Source of the DNA: Quercus robur
Lineage: Eukaryota > Streptophyta > Magnoliopsida > Fagales > Fagaceae
NCBI RefSeq assembly: GCF_932294415.1
Contig: NC_065545.1
Location: forward strand, 18,418,857-18,482,856
Direction: 5' to 3'
Length of the DNA stretch: 64,000 nucleotides
Shown: piece after piece, positions 10,837 to 22,874 of the stretch
How the letters are laid out: every line of letters begins with the position of its first letter
Position numbering within the stretch: position 1 is the first letter of the stretch
Position numbers and translations under genes: made by a program
Notes under the pieces: generated by a model
The model's input: only the letters and a program-made list of their open reading frames with translations
What the model was told of the DNA's origin: nothing
Database searches by the model: none

Positions 10837-11479
10837 GGGAAAATTTGCTATATAGTAACTTTTTAGGAAAATTTTAGGTGAATAGCATGCGTTTGAAGTT
10901 ATTTAGTTATGTAGACTGTTTTTGGAACTTGAGTTTATCAAACTCGAGTTCCAATGGGTAATCATCTGACGTGGTTTAAAAAAAAAACCACGTGGAACTC
11001 GAGCTACAGACCCTTCTTTTTCACTCCTCTTATGAAGCGTCCACCGCTTCTCACTACCAAGTTCCAACAAAAGTTTGAAATTTGAAGCACTAGTTTGAAT
11101 TTAGTTCGCATTTAGTTTCATTTGTCAAAAAGCAAATGAATAACGCCCAACCTTTTTAAAATTCGAATCACTGACTTTGACTGATAAGAAAACAAAGCGC
11201 GCAAAGAAATAGTGTGTTAGTGTTCTGTGAATACAGTGAATTAATTTTTACAGTCTAGAACTCAAGTTTGCTTTCCACGTGGTTTTTTTTTTTTTTTTTT
11301 TATTATTATTATTTTTAATTCCACGTCAGACCTATACTAGTTGGACCTTGAGTTTGTTAAACTCGATTTTGAGTTGGAACACGAGTTTACTAAACTCGAT
11401 TTGCCTACACAACTAAATAACTTTAAATACACGCTATTAACCTAAAATTTTCCTTAAAAGTTACTATTCAGCAAATTTT
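10837..11479. mobile_element. Inverted-repeat MITE with a 13-bp direct flank repeat
   Basis: The left arm (from AAAATTTGCT..AGTAACTTTT at 10840) pairs with the right arm ending at 11479 (AAAAGTTACT..AGCAAATTTT) over about 80 bases. Inner inverted repeats follow, built on AACTCGAGTT/TTGAGTTTGTTAAACTCGA motifs and a CCACGT..ACGTGG pair. The exact repeat ACTTCCACATGGC flanks it at 10824-10836 and 11480-11492, a likely 13-base target duplication. No transposase is present. The superfamily is uncertain because the duplication is longer than usual for hAT (8) or Mutator (9). Confidence 0.8.
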
Positions 11480-11590
11480 ACTTCCACATGGCCCCTCATT
11501 AAAAATGGAGCTTTCTAAAACTAAAATCTGATAAGATAACTTACTATGAGAGTTCAAACATGAAATTCAATACTACTACTTGCAGTTTAA

Positions 11591-11735
11591 GAGCCCGTTT
11601 GGATTGAGGGGGAAGGGAGGGGAAGTGAAGGGGAGTAGAGTAGAGTTGGCTGAAAATAGGCTAATTTTGGACCAATTTTACTCTACTCCACTCTACTCTC
11701 CCTCTCTTCTTATCAGTCCAAATGGACCATAAGTT
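11591..11735. mobile_element. Small foldback MITE
   Basis: The ends GCCCGTTTGGATT and AGTCCAAATGGACC are imperfect inverted repeats. The interior pairs GAGTAGAGTAGAGTTG with TACTCCACTCTACTC-type sequence. It is short, non-coding and hAT-like in terminal sequence. Exact ends and the target duplication are not clear. Confidence 0.55.
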
Positions 11736-12295
11736 GTCGAAACATATTCCAAAAATGACAGATCAACAATTCTTTCATTTTCTCCAAAAGAATGCCAGAG
11801 ACACTTCTAGATAGCTTTGACTTTGAAACCGGGATGGTTTCTGAAAAACTCAGACTGAGATGTTGGAGGAAGAGAACAAGGACTTACAAGCTCATATGAA
11901 GTGGCAGCTTGTGGTGATGGGTTTTCCAAGTGACTGAACTAAATTGACTCCAAAAAAGCATGTTTCCACCACGGCCATTTTGTTGGGAAGTGGAGTTTCC
12001 TTCTCAATTCTCCTTTCATAAACTCTGCATTCCTGTGAGTCTGTGACCTGGCATTGCTATGGGTGACATCTGAAATAGAAAAGTTTCAGCTAATCGATTG
12101 TCACAGACTATAGCCACAATATCATAACATTGTCACAGACTATAATTATCCATTACTGCAAACAAATAATTGATTGAATCAATTAAAAGTTAAAACTTCT
12201 TATTACTATATTAGGTTTATTTCATGCATTAAAACACACCCTTTCTCTGGATTTGAACCCTTAAGATTTTGACACATCATCAATCATAATTAATA

Positions 12296-12649
12296 CTCCC
12301 TCCATCCCAGTTTGTTTGTCCTCTATTCCATTTTAGGATGTCCCAAAATATTGTCTTGTTTCTAAAAATAAAAATTATTAATTTACTAATGTTCCTATTA
12401 GACCCCTACTTTATTTACAAAACTATTTGAAAAGAAAACTAACAAATATTTAAAAAGTCAATCTAATTGGGGCACCTTTTTATTTGCCTTATTAAGAATA
12501 ACTCTTAAAAAAAAAAAAAAAACTGATAAATTTATTTAAGGGTAGTTTTGTAAACTTATACATTTTTATGAGCTAAACAAGATAATAAATGATGTTCCCT
12601 AAAAAAGTTTGATTTTTTAAACAAAACAAAAAAATGGGGATGGATGAAG
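12296..12649. mobile_element. Stowaway-type (Tc1/mariner) MITE
   Basis: Starts CTCCCTCCATCCCAGTTTGT and ends with the inverted counterpart ATGGGGATGGATGAAG, flanked by TA dinucleotides at 12294-12295 and 12650-12651. This terminal sequence and TA target site are characteristic of Stowaway elements. About 354 bp, AT-rich, with no coding capacity. Confidence 0.88.
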
Positions 12650-12673
12650 TATTTTAAGAACTAATCACAATTA

Positions 12674-12860
12674 TCATAGCGCACCTTTAGTGCGGTGGTC
12701 ACTCCACAAGTATAAATGCTTGTGGGGTGTGGGGGGCAAGGGTCGGAGTTTAAGTCTCTAAGAATGAGTTTCACACACATATACACTTAAGATTATGCTA
12801 GAGTGAAAATTTTATCTTGTATTAAAAATAAAAAATAAAAAATAAAAGAAAGAAAGAAAG
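12674..12860 (+). mobile_element. tRNA-derived SINE with an 18-bp perfect target duplication
   Basis: The body runs from TCATAGCGCACC to an A-rich tail (AAATAAAAAATAAA then AAAGAAAG). A-box-like TAGTGCGGTGG and B-box-like GAGTTTAAGTC lie near the 5' end, as in RNA polymerase III-transcribed SINEs. The identical 18-mer AAGAACTAATCACAATTA flanks it at 12656-12673 and 12861-12878. A reverse-oriented relative sits at about 29685-29850. It landed four bases to the right of the Stowaway target site. Confidence 0.88.
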
Positions 12861-13230
12861 AAGAACTAATCACAATTAACTAGCCATTATTATATGCGTC
12901 CAAACCTATGTCAAAGAATGTTCATTGATCGTTGAAATATGATATTGCACGATTTATGATTTATCAATCTAGTACTCTGATATTTATACAAAGATTGCCC
13001 TTCTGCTCATTAAAAGTTTGTAATGATTTTAAAATCAAATTCACAATCTTTTAATGGTTCAAAATGATATTTTTAACCATGAGATTGTGAAATGATCATT
13101 TTATCCTTTAAATTTGGTATCAATTGTAAAATTGGATGTCTATACATATATATTGGATTAAAAACAAAAACATAGAATTTTATCCAAAACGCTTAAAAAT
13201 AGAAAAGAGTTGTTTGAGGCTATGGTGTAA

Positions 13231-13628
13231 GAGCATCTCCACCAGGCTATGGATAGCCAAAATATGGAGAGTGAAACCGGAAATACCACCAAAAGAGTGC
13301 TCCAACAAACTCTCTAAAACTCTTTTTTTTTTTTTTTTTTCCTAATGAACAGTAGCTCATCAGGTCTTTTTTAGCTAAGAGTTGTTCATTCTTCAAATCT
13401 TTTTTTCTATTATAATAATTAGGTGTTGAATAAAAAAATGTTGGAAAATGCGTAGTTGTTAAAAAAAAGAATAAATAATAAATGAAGAAATAATATTTAA
13501 ATGAGATAGAGAATGAGATAAAGAGTCTGTTGAAAAGTGTATTTGAAAAAATGGGTAGATAAAGATAAAAGTCACTGTTCATTCTCCAAATAGTATAAAA
13601 ATTTGTTGATTCTGCTGGAGATGCTCCA
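13231..13628. mobile_element. MITE with GAGCATCTCCA termini
   Basis: Left end GAGCATCTCCACCAG and right end CTGCTGGAGATGCTC are inverted repeats, and the inner flanks also pair over part of their length. The interior (about 400 bp) is AT-rich and non-coding. The target duplication is not clear by eye. This terminal motif is common in plant MITEs. Confidence 0.7.
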
Positions 13629-14580
13629 ATCTAGCAAAACATACACCGTTCTTTTAGACTCATTTGAATTGAGATCTAGGCTATTGCACCATGCAATAGT
13701 CTTTTAAGGAATAAAATTGAAAGTTGAAAATTCCCTTTTAATCTCAATCATTAAATTTTTTTACTTTTTATCTCTTCATTTTTTCTTTTTCTTTTTTCCT
13801 CATAGGATATAATTAAGTTGCTTCAAAAAGTCATTGCATAACTTTTAGAGATTATATAATTTATATTAAAATAAATAATATAAAATTTTAGTGAATAATG
13901 AATTCAGATTGAAATGAGACCCTAATTGCTAGAAAATTTCTCACTGTAGAGCTTTCTTAGGGCATGCCCATAAGAGTATGGACTTATTAGTCATGATCAA
14001 CTGAACTGATCTTTTCTGCAAATGCATTTGTAACAAGTACGGCGGAGGCATGGATTATAGATATGCTGCTGTGGTGGGCTCTGGTCTTGATCTTTTATAG
14101 TTATTATATCATTATCACCATACATATGAATTGAACTTGGTCTATATACATACATTATACAGAGACTGCTCTTTTTGCATGAATGCATGGGGCTGGGGCC
14201 ACTGATCTTTCCCTGTAATTATTAATTGGATTTTACTCGTGTGTTCGAAGGACACACATTAAACCACCCATTAAGCCACCTATATTTAGAAATATTTTCT
14301 TGGGAGCAGGTGACATGGGAGCAGGTGATTTCCTGAAAACCATGGCATGCATGAATGGCCTGTGTGCAGTAACGAGGAGCCATCACTGTCAACAAGGACA
14401 ACAGATCAGTTCTATCTCTCGCAGAATTTTAAATGTAAAAAACAACAAAAATGTAAACAATGTCGGTGAAAAAATATTTATTTCTAGAATCTAGATAGAT
14501 TGGTTGAGTGAAAGTAAAACACTTATTTCTTCCCTGATAGGACTTTGTAGTCCTAGGACTAGACATTGCAAAAAAATAGG

Positions 14581-15000
14581 ACTCTTGACTAAACATCTGA
14601 GTTTCATCTCATATTGAAATAATTGAATGTCGCGACAATAAAGGTACACATGGAGCTTTCTGGACACTGGGCAGTGGACATGCATGACAATCGTGTTTGT
14701 GTTTGTGTTTTTTTTTTTTTTTTTTTAAGGAAAAATTATTTAATTAATAGAGAAAAATTTATATTTATTTATAGTATTTTCAGTAAAAAAAAAATCAATT
14801 TTAACAATATAAGCGAATTCCAAACAAATCCACTCTAGACTAAACATCTGAGTTTAATCTCATATTGAAATAATTGAATGTCACGACAATAAAGCTACAC
14901 ATGGAGCTTTCTGGACACTGGACTGTGGACATGCACGACAATCGGTTTTTTTTTTTTTTTTTTTTAGGAAAATTATTTAATTAATAGAGAAAAGTTAACT
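14581..15000. repeat. Local duplication of a 170-bp segment
   Basis: Sequence from GACTAAACATCTGAGTTT through CACATGGAGCTTTCTGGACA to a poly-T run and TTATTTAATTAATAGAGAAA occurs at about 14581-14755 and again at about 14832-15000, with a few differences. The offset is about 251 bases. The copies are direct and non-coding. Confidence 0.85.
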
Positions 15001-15317
15001 GATGATTTAGGGTATTAGTTTAAAAAATATTTTTACAAAAAAAAAGTAATTGATTTTTTTTTAGTTTTTATATTTTTCATAAAATTGGTATAAAAGATTT
15101 TCCAAAATAATCAATTAACAAATACTTTAATGAAACCTATTAAGTGTTAACGGAACTCATAATTTAAAGTGACAACCATTTTAAAGAGTTAACAATAATT
15201 TCAAATGGCAATGGACATTATGACTAAAATAATTGTACTATCAAAATTAATAAAGTAAAATGACAAATTTTAAATTTAGTAAGTTAAAATGATAATTCAA
15301 TAAATTTATAGGGTATA

Positions 15318-15473
15318 GTAGGTTTCAATTAGTTTAACTGGTAAAGTCTTCAATGGTTAAATAAGAAATCTGGAGTTCAATCACCGCCTACACCAAAAAC
15401 CGATTGGTATCTTGGTCTGATATTAAGAGCTATCATCAAGAACAAATGTCATAAGTTAAAACCATCCCAAACA
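15318..15473 (+). mobile_element. tRNA-derived SINE (second family) with a 16-bp target duplication
   Basis: The body starts GTAGGTTTCAATTAGTTTAA (A-box region TTAGTTTAACTGG), has the B-box-like GAGTTCAATCACC and ends in an A-rich segment. The exact 16-mer AAATTTATAGGGTATA flanks it at 15302-15317 and 15474-15489. Related copies are at about 23739-23898 and, more decayed, about 40687-40800. Confidence 0.85.
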
Positions 15474-15489
15474 AAATTTATAGGGTATA

Positions 15490-17230
15490 AATTATATTTT
15501 TACCTATATCTTATTAAACAGACTATTCCTGATCAACCATAAAACTAAGTTCCAAAGTGATAGGCACCAATCATTATTGTTGCCACTAGTTTAAAAGTCA
15601 CTTTTTCGGTACAAATTATTAAATAATATATTTTTTTCACAAGTAGTTTTTTAAAATTAACTTGTTTGGCAACATTAGGCCTTCTAAATCTTAACAATTA
15701 ATAACTTAGTATAGGATGTTGTCTTAGTTAATGTATATTTTATAGGACCAAACTTATGCATAGATCCTTATGTATAATATATGAGGTTCTTCAATTAAAT
15801 TTGAATACATTGTTGCATTGAATTTAAGTGTCCTTGAAAAAGATAACACTCTTTGCATGTGTTCTAGTGGTCAGTGGAAGCAAATATTAGTATTTTATTA
15901 GAAAAATTAACCTACTACACCTAAAAAATTTGTGCATACAATTTATAATAATGATAATAATAGATAAGATTTTTTTTTTAAGAAATAATTACAACATGCT
16001 GCTAACTTCACAACTCAAATCATTTCCTCCTTAAACCCCCAAGTACTTTGTACATAGGGAAGTACCAATTCAACTACAAAACCTTTGACATAATAATATA
16101 TAAAATAAGTGTCATACATTAAAAAGAAAATGATGTATCATAGAATGAGCTTATCAATTAAATAAAAATGAAATAACCTACCAGTCAACAATGCTCCTCA
16201 TAATCATATCTTTTCATTATTGCACACCTTATAAAAGGGGCCGGAGACACATTATAAATGTTGTAGATTTGTTTGTAGATTGCAGTTTGATCGTTGATGA
16301 GAAGACATCGTTGTCATGCTTGCACACCTTACACGTGAACTATATAGGTTAATAATTGCATTGGCTGGTGCATGGAATCTTATGATTTGTATCGGCCGGA
16401 AATTAATAATTTATTAATTTAGTGTGACATAAGTACATAACAGGATAGCCACAATAAATAAATAAATAACGTTTATTTTAAAAATTATATGTAAGTGGCT
16501 AATAATATCGTAAATCCACAAGTTAAAAGAAAAGATAATAGAACTTTCTGAAATTTTATTGATAAAAATAACAGGATTTCCAATGTTGCTACAACATCCA
16601 TCTTACACATGAAAACTTTAGATAATACTGTTAACTCCCTGAAATTTTGATTTATACCGTAACTACTAAAGACTGAAATTATTAAGGAAATTGTCCAATT
16701 AGCAACTCCTGCTGCCTATTCCATTGTCCCACACTCCCACCCTAAATGTGACAATTGGGCACATTGCATCACATTAGATATCATAGGCTCATTATTGTAA
16801 TTTAAAAATGTAGCCTAAAAACTAAATTTGGTAGTATATATGCAGATGATAGTTGTAACTCTTGAAGTAGCAATTCCATGGGCGTAACCCTTGTTACGAG
16901 TGAACCACGTGATATTTGGAAATTACATGTGCAGTTGATTGAGTATCTCTTCTTTTTCTTTTGATAGAGAAAGACTAGGGGCATAATTTTTGTGCCACAA
17001 ATTTAATGTAATCAATTGTAAATAGAGGAAAAATAATGGATTCATGTGAAAGTGATGATTCAACATTCACAATTGACCATTTCATCAATTTATAACAAAT
17101 ATTGTGGTAATGTGTGTGATCGTAAAAGAACTCCAATTGATGTTCCATCTCCTAAATCTCAATTAGCTAGATTACCTATTCTTTAATATTTCGATTCCCA
17201 CCTACAAACCTTGTTTGTACACAAGAACAA
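15490..17230. other. AT-rich intergenic DNA without recognised features
   Basis: No coding signal, inverted repeats with clear ends or tandem array was found. Short ORFs here, such as that at 16802-16984, have no intron signals or protein character that would support a gene. Confidence 0.5.
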
Positions 17231-17749
17231 ACGGGCAGAGCCAAAAAATTTTGTTTAGGGGGGGATACAAATACACAAACACATCCATCTATACACATAC
17301 ATAGAAATTAATATCTTTCATAATGAAATCCTTAAAATTAAATTTTTCATAGAATTAAATTAATCTTTCACCATCTTCCGTAGTGAAATCCTTACAAATT
17401 TCATTTTCAATATAAATTACCAAATTGTCTACCATTGTGAGTAAAAACATTTCAATTGAATTAATGAAGTATTTCAAAGACATAAATGATCCAAAACTTT
17501 AAGAAATACGAGAACATATTTTACCATAAAAAATGAATTTGAGAAATAATACGTTCTTAATAACTACTAGACAAATTGTAAAATTTTTTCAAGAACATTA
17601 CTGGACCAACTCAAATATTTGGGAGGACCAAGTCTCATTTTTGAGGGCTAATTATTAAAATATTAAATATTTCTATATAGTAAAAAGGAATAATTTTCAA
17701 AAAATTTGGGGGCCATCGCCCCCACCATAACATGTAGCTCCGCCCCTGT
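17231..17749. mobile_element. hAT-like MITE
   Basis: The left end, near GGGCAGAGCCAAAAAATTTTG, and the right end, CAAATTTTTTGAAAA on the other strand leading to GGAGCTACATG and AGGGGCGGAGC, are imperfect inverted repeats. The element is about 520 bp, AT-rich and non-coding. The CAGGGGCGGAGC-type end resembles plant hAT-related MITEs. No unambiguous 8-base duplication was found. Confidence 0.6.
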
Positions 17750-18930
17750 GTCTGGCCATACACAACAAAGAATTAATTAAAAGGCCGTAAAAATGCGTCC
17801 TTTCATATCTTTGTGAATATATGCTTCAATATGGTTCGATAGAATAAGGATCAGTGCATTAGCTAGATACAAAAATAAAGCGATCGAGTACAATATGAGA
17901 CCAAAATACAGCATATATAGGAATAGGAATGAATAATAGGGGCAGGGTTGTACTTTCCTAATTTGCTCCATGCACATGCATGTGCATTATGGGAGATGAG
18001 CCAGCAGGTCCATGTGGTGCTCTCTTTGTCATTCTATATTACCTGACACTCTGCAATTATTACATGGCCATGGGACTTATTGTTTTATAGGTCCCACTGC
18101 TCATCCATTCAGCCCCAAGTGCCCAAATTGAATGGTCTAAGATTGTTCCATGATTTCAAAATCAAATTTGCAATTGTGAATATATAGAATAATATATACA
18201 TCATATATTTCTTTCCATTACAAATCCTGATTTTATATTTATATCTATTTTTGTCTCATTACAAATCCTATTAATAGTTTACCAAAAATTCATTTTTTTT
18301 AAAAAATATGATATATATTTAATTAAATTAGATAAATTGTAGAAAGTAACTTACATAATTTAATTACGATTTATTTAGAAAAGATAAAAAAAAAATTAAT
18401 AAGAATTTGTTTAGTGTTGAGTGGAATCTAATTAATTATCTAAAGTAAAATAATTTTGCTTTATTTGTAACTCTAAAACCAAATTAAAATATATATAAAT
18501 TAGAATGGTGATGTGAAAAATTGTCGATTTTCAACTGTTTATGTGACAACTTTAAAAAAAGAAGAGGAAATTACACTTTGCTTACCTATAGTTTAAAAAT
18601 TGGCACTTTACCTACATGAGGTTAGCTCAGTTTTTCTTCTGTTACCCACCTTTGTTAAAAACAATGATAAGTTTGTGTTTTTATTATCATTTTATGTCTC
18701 TCTCTTCAAAACATAAAAAAATAAAAAATCAAGGGAAAAGAAGATCTAAAAGTTAGGTTTTGTAAAAATTAAAACCTAACTTTTACATCTTCTTTTCATG
18801 TATCAATTTTTAGATCTTCTATTTCAAGTTTTCAACACATTCCTCTCTTTCTATATAACACACATAAACAAAGCCTATGTTGTGCTGTTAGTATGTACTA
18901 ATTTCATCTCCTCCATTGTGTGAACTTATT

Positions 18931-19522
18931 TGATGATACCGAAAAATCAACAGTTAGTCACACGGTCCTCACGTGCTCAAAACAACTCCTGCACAACACA
19001 AAAAAAGAAGACTTAGCAGAGAGCACCGGTGTGGTGCTAGCCAAATACCCTCTGAAGGTCAAGTTAGAACTTTTCACAACTCTAGAGTGCCAAAACTGGG
19101 GTGAATTATGCGTCCCTTGTTCTGCGATGGTCTTTGGTTTTTATAATAGTAGAGGGTTGACATATTTTCCTTGACTTAGAAGTCTTTTCCTTATAAGAGT
19201 CTCCATGAGCATATTTTGCAGAGCCCTTTCTTTGTAGGAGTCCTCTTGATTAGCACTAAACGTGAAGTGCAAGATATTTCCTTATATATGCAAACGTGGA
19301 GACCAAGCAAGGCTCAAGGTCGTCAGCTTCGACTACTCCTTTTTAGCTTCATTGGTGTCAGCTACCCATCTTCGTTGCCTAAGGTCCTTCCGTCGGCTAT
19401 GAGGTGCGCTTCGTAGACTCTTTAACGTCGTCACTTGCCAATGGATCCCGATGGGTTTATTTGGAGTGTCATTTTGTACTTTCACAAGGGTGAGTATTAC
19501 TACTACAGTTTTACCCTCATCA
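18931..19522 (-). repeat. Left LTR (3' LTR) of the Tat-lineage element
   Basis: 592 bp, beginning TGATGATACCG and ending TTTTACCCTCATCA on the plus strand. It is alignable over its whole length with 21958-22548. In the element's own orientation it is the downstream LTR. Confidence 0.9.
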
Positions 19523-21957
19523 GCTTTCTTGGGCCTTCAGTTTTCTTGCGACCTCCTTCCCATCTGGTAGGACGTCATTTTTCAAGTAGGAGACTAATGG
19601 TGTGGTCCAGTCATCTACAGAACCTATCTCCTGCACATCGATGGAATCTATTAGTGGAGCAAGCTGAACAAAAGTACATTATCAAGGGCGATCATATGTT
19701 CCGCTGAAGCAGCTTTGGCAAGGCAGTCGGCTTGCTCATTCTCTCCTCTAGGGATTTGGATGATCTTGGCCTGTAGGTCGTCTACCCTTCTCCTTACTTG
19801 CTCCAAGTACTTCTTCATCCTTTCGCCCTTGCATTCATAATCCCCGTTCACTTGGTTGGTGACGACCTGAGAGTCATAATAAAGAACCACAGTTGCGGCC
19901 CCTGCCGCTTTGGCGAGATCAAGTCCCGCCACCAGAGCTTCGTACTCTACTTCATTTTTGGTGGTAGGGAAGTCGAGGCAGACAATACATTCAATCTTGT
20001 CTCCTTCAGGTGAAAGAAGCATGATACCTACTCCATCGGCCTGCCTGTTAGACGACCCGTCTGTATGAATACTCCACTGAAGATACTCATCTACCCCCTT
20101 GTCTTCCCCGTTGGTGAACTTTGCTATGAAGTCAGCGATGACCTATCCCTTGATGGCAGTGCGTGGGCGGTACTGGATGTCAAACTCACTCAGCTTTATC
20201 GCCCATAGTGCCAATCGACCAGCAGCTTCCGGGTTGCTCATTGCCCGTCGTAAGGGCTTGTCGGTTAGGATGATCACTGCGTGGGCTTGAAAGTATGGTT
20301 TGAGTTTTCGGGCCGTCGTAACTAAGGCGAAGGTGAGCTTTTCCATGGGTGGGTACCTTCCCTCTACACCACGAAGTGCTTAGCTGGCATAGTACACGGG
20401 CTTTTGAACCTTGTCTTCTTCCCTAATTAGGGCTGGGCTGACGGTTGTTGGGGAGACATCCAAAAAGAGGAAAAGTTCTTCTCCAAGTTGTAAGGGACTC
20501 AGTAGCAGTGGGGAAGAGAGGTAGGCTTTTAGATCCTCGAATGCCTGCTGACACTTGATCGTCCATTCAAAAGACTTTTTCAGCGTGCAGAAGAAAGGTA
20601 GACACTTATCCGTTGCTCTCGACATGAATCTGTTCAACGCTGCTACTTTGCCGTTGAGGCTTTGCACTTCTTTTATGTTCCTTGGGGGCGTCATTTCTAC
20701 TATGGCTCGAATCTTGTCAGGGTTGGCTTTAATACCCCTTTGAGACACCATGAATCCTACGAACTTTCCTGCCATTACCCCGAAGACACACTTACTTGGG
20801 TTGAGTTTCATGTTGTAGGAGCGATGGATGTCGAACATTTCCTTGAGATCCTCCAAATGGTCATTCTCCCTTTGGCTTTTTACCAGTATGTCGTCAACGT
20901 AGACTTAGACATTCCTCCCAATCTGGTTCGCGAACATCTTGTTCATGAGCCTTTAATACGTCGCGCCTGCATTCTTGAGGCCAAATGGCATCATTTTGTA
21001 GCAAAAGAGGCCTTGGCTAGTAACAAAAGAAGTCTTCTCCTAGTCCGCCTCATCTATCCGAATCTGATTATAACCCAAAAAGGCGTCCATGAAGCTTAGT
21101 AGTTGGTGCTGAACTGTAGAGTCTACTAGTACGTCGACTCGAGGGAGAAGGTAACTATCCTTGGGGCATGCTTTGTTCAGCTCTATGAAGTCTACGCACG
21201 TTCTCCATTTTCCGTTGGCTTTCTTGACCATTACAACGTTTGCCAACCAGTTAGTGTAGTATACTTCTCTGATAAAGTCTGCCTCTTTCAATTTTCCAAC
21301 TTCTTCTGCTATTGCTCGGTCCCGTTCTGGGGTGAACACCCGCTTCTTCTGATGGATTGGTGGAAAAGAAGGCGATACATTCAGCTTGTGTACCATGACC
21401 AAGGGGTCGATTCCTGGCATGTCTTCATGGCTCCAAGTGAATACGTCTTGGTTCATTCTGAGAAAAGTTGAGAGCTCTTAGTGAACCATCGCGCTGGCGA
21501 GGGTACCGATCCTTGTGGTTCGATCTAGTCTGGAGTCATTGAGGGTATCTCCTCGAGTCTTTCTACCAGTTCTGCCATCGTCCTCTGCTCTTCTATGTTC
21601 ATGGTCTGTAAATGGTCATCCATCTCTAACATCACGATATAACATTGGGGCATTGCTACCTTCCGGCCCCTTTTGGTCCCTTCTCTCAGCGCTAGTACCT
21701 TCTTGGTCTTCCTTTTGGGTACCCATCGCTGCATTCTTCTGCCGTAGCTGTTCCTCTAGGTCTTGATTCTGTTTGGTGAGACGTTCCATTGCAGCTATGA
21801 GGGTTTGGACCTACCTCTCCAGGGCAATGGGTCATGGCTCGTCTTCCTGAACGTTGTTGGTGGTCGCTATCGAGCGAGTAAGTATCATGCAACTCTTTGT
21901 CCAAGAAGCGATAATATGGCTTACAAGTCGCTAAGAGTTCCCACAGACGGCGCCAAT

Positions 21958-22548
21958 TGATGATGCTGAAAAATCAATAGTAAGTCACACGATCCTCACG
22001 TGCTCGAAACAACATCTACACAACACAAAAAGAGAAGACTTAGCAGAGAGCACCGGTGTGGTGCCAGCCAAATACCCTCCGAAGGTCAAGTTAGAACTTC
22101 TCACAATTCTAGAGTGCTAGAGCTGGGGTGAATTATGTGTCCCTTGTTCTGCGAGGGTCTTGGGTTTTTATAGTAGTAGAGGGTTAACATCTTTTCCTTG
22201 AGTTAGAAGTCTTTTCCTTATAAGAGTCTCCATGAGCGTATTTTGCGGAGCCCTTTCTTTGTAAGAGTCCTCTTGATTAGCACTAAACGTGAAGTGCAAG
22301 ATATTTCCTTATATATGCAAATGTGGAGACCAAGCAAGTCTCAGGGTCATCAACTTCGGCTACTCCCTTCAGCTTCATTGGTGTCAGCTACCCATCTTCG
22401 TTGCCTAAGGTCCTTCCGTCGGCTATAAGGTGCGCTTCGTAGACTCTTTAACGTCGTCACTTGCCAATGGATCCCAACGGGTTTATTTGGAGTGTCATTT
22501 TGTACTTTCACAAGGGTGAGTATTACTACTACAGTTTTACCCTCATCA
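21958..22548 (-). repeat. Right LTR (5' LTR) of the Tat-lineage element
   Basis: 591 bp, beginning TGATGATGCTG and ending TTTTACCCTCATCA on the plus strand. It is next to the primer-binding-type sequence (plus strand TTCCCACAGACGGCGCCA, 21939-21956). Confidence 0.9.
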
Positions 22549-22569
22549 TTATTCATTATTAAATTTCTA

Positions 22570-22874
22570 TTGATGTTGATGGAAGTAGAAATTGTCTTGT
22601 TAAGCTGGGAACTGGGATGAGCATAATGATCTCAAAGAGAAATCCGTCCTTGGTTACTATGTTTGCTTTACTTTCGTGTGGATATGTCTTCAGTTCTTAC
22701 CAAGAGGTTAGATTGGTTAGAAGGATTCAATGTTTATTAGAGCTTCTTCACGTCCCTTGTGTTTGTGTAAGTTGAATCAGTCACTTATGTTTTCCTTCAG
22801 GTTAAGTCTGTAGAGTTGCACACATTGAACCGGCCAAGATTCACTGTGGCAGTTGATTCATTCTTTACGACAGG
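22570..22874 (+). pseudogene. ROOT UV-B SENSITIVE (DUF647)-like gene fragment, two exon pieces
   Basis: Reading from about 22576, an open segment encodes GSRNCLVKLGTGMSIMISKR and continues through a hydrophobic stretch to SSYQE. It ends at a GT donor (CAAGAG|GTTAGA near 22711). After an intron of about 90 bases ending TTCCTTCAG (to about 22800), VKSVELHTLNRPRFTVAVDS follows in the same phase to about 22874. The 'SYQ-VKSV-L-TLNR-R' pattern recalls plant RUS proteins (DUF647), which act in UV-B sensing, auxin transport and plastid or root development. The keeping of an intron means the piece was taken from genomic DNA. It lies between MULE-like arms, is a small part of a RUS gene and has no start or stop of its own. 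The family assignment is by recalled motif only. Confidence 0.55.

Larger units (their letters stand above)
18931..22548 (-). mobile_element. Ty3/gypsy LTR retrotransposon, Tat lineage, non-autonomous fossil
   Basis: Two LTRs (18931-19522 and 21958-22548) with TG..CA ends and a 5-base target duplication TTATT (18926-18930 and 22549-22553). On the minus strand, just inside the right LTR, TGGCGCCGTCTGTGGGAA is a primer-binding-type sequence, so the element runs right to left. Recognisable parts, in order, are a reverse transcriptase portion (about 21040-21456), an RT/RNase H portion (about 20143-20856) and a second RNase H-like domain (about 19651-20022). The second RNase H is a hallmark of Tat-lineage elements. 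The rest of the usual coding set is not recognisable. It is broken, with many breaks. The LTRs differ at roughly 38 of 591 positions by eye (about 6%), implying several to a few tens of million years depending on the rate. Confidence 0.9.

Noticed and set aside
13247-13582. Hydrophobic minus-strand ORF of 111 residues
   Set aside because: It lies inside the GAGCATCTCCA MITE and reads through poly-T runs; it is not coding.
19216-21960. Plus-strand ORFs across the Tat-lineage element
   Set aside because: They are shadows of the minus-strand reverse transcriptase and RNase H segments and of the LTRs.
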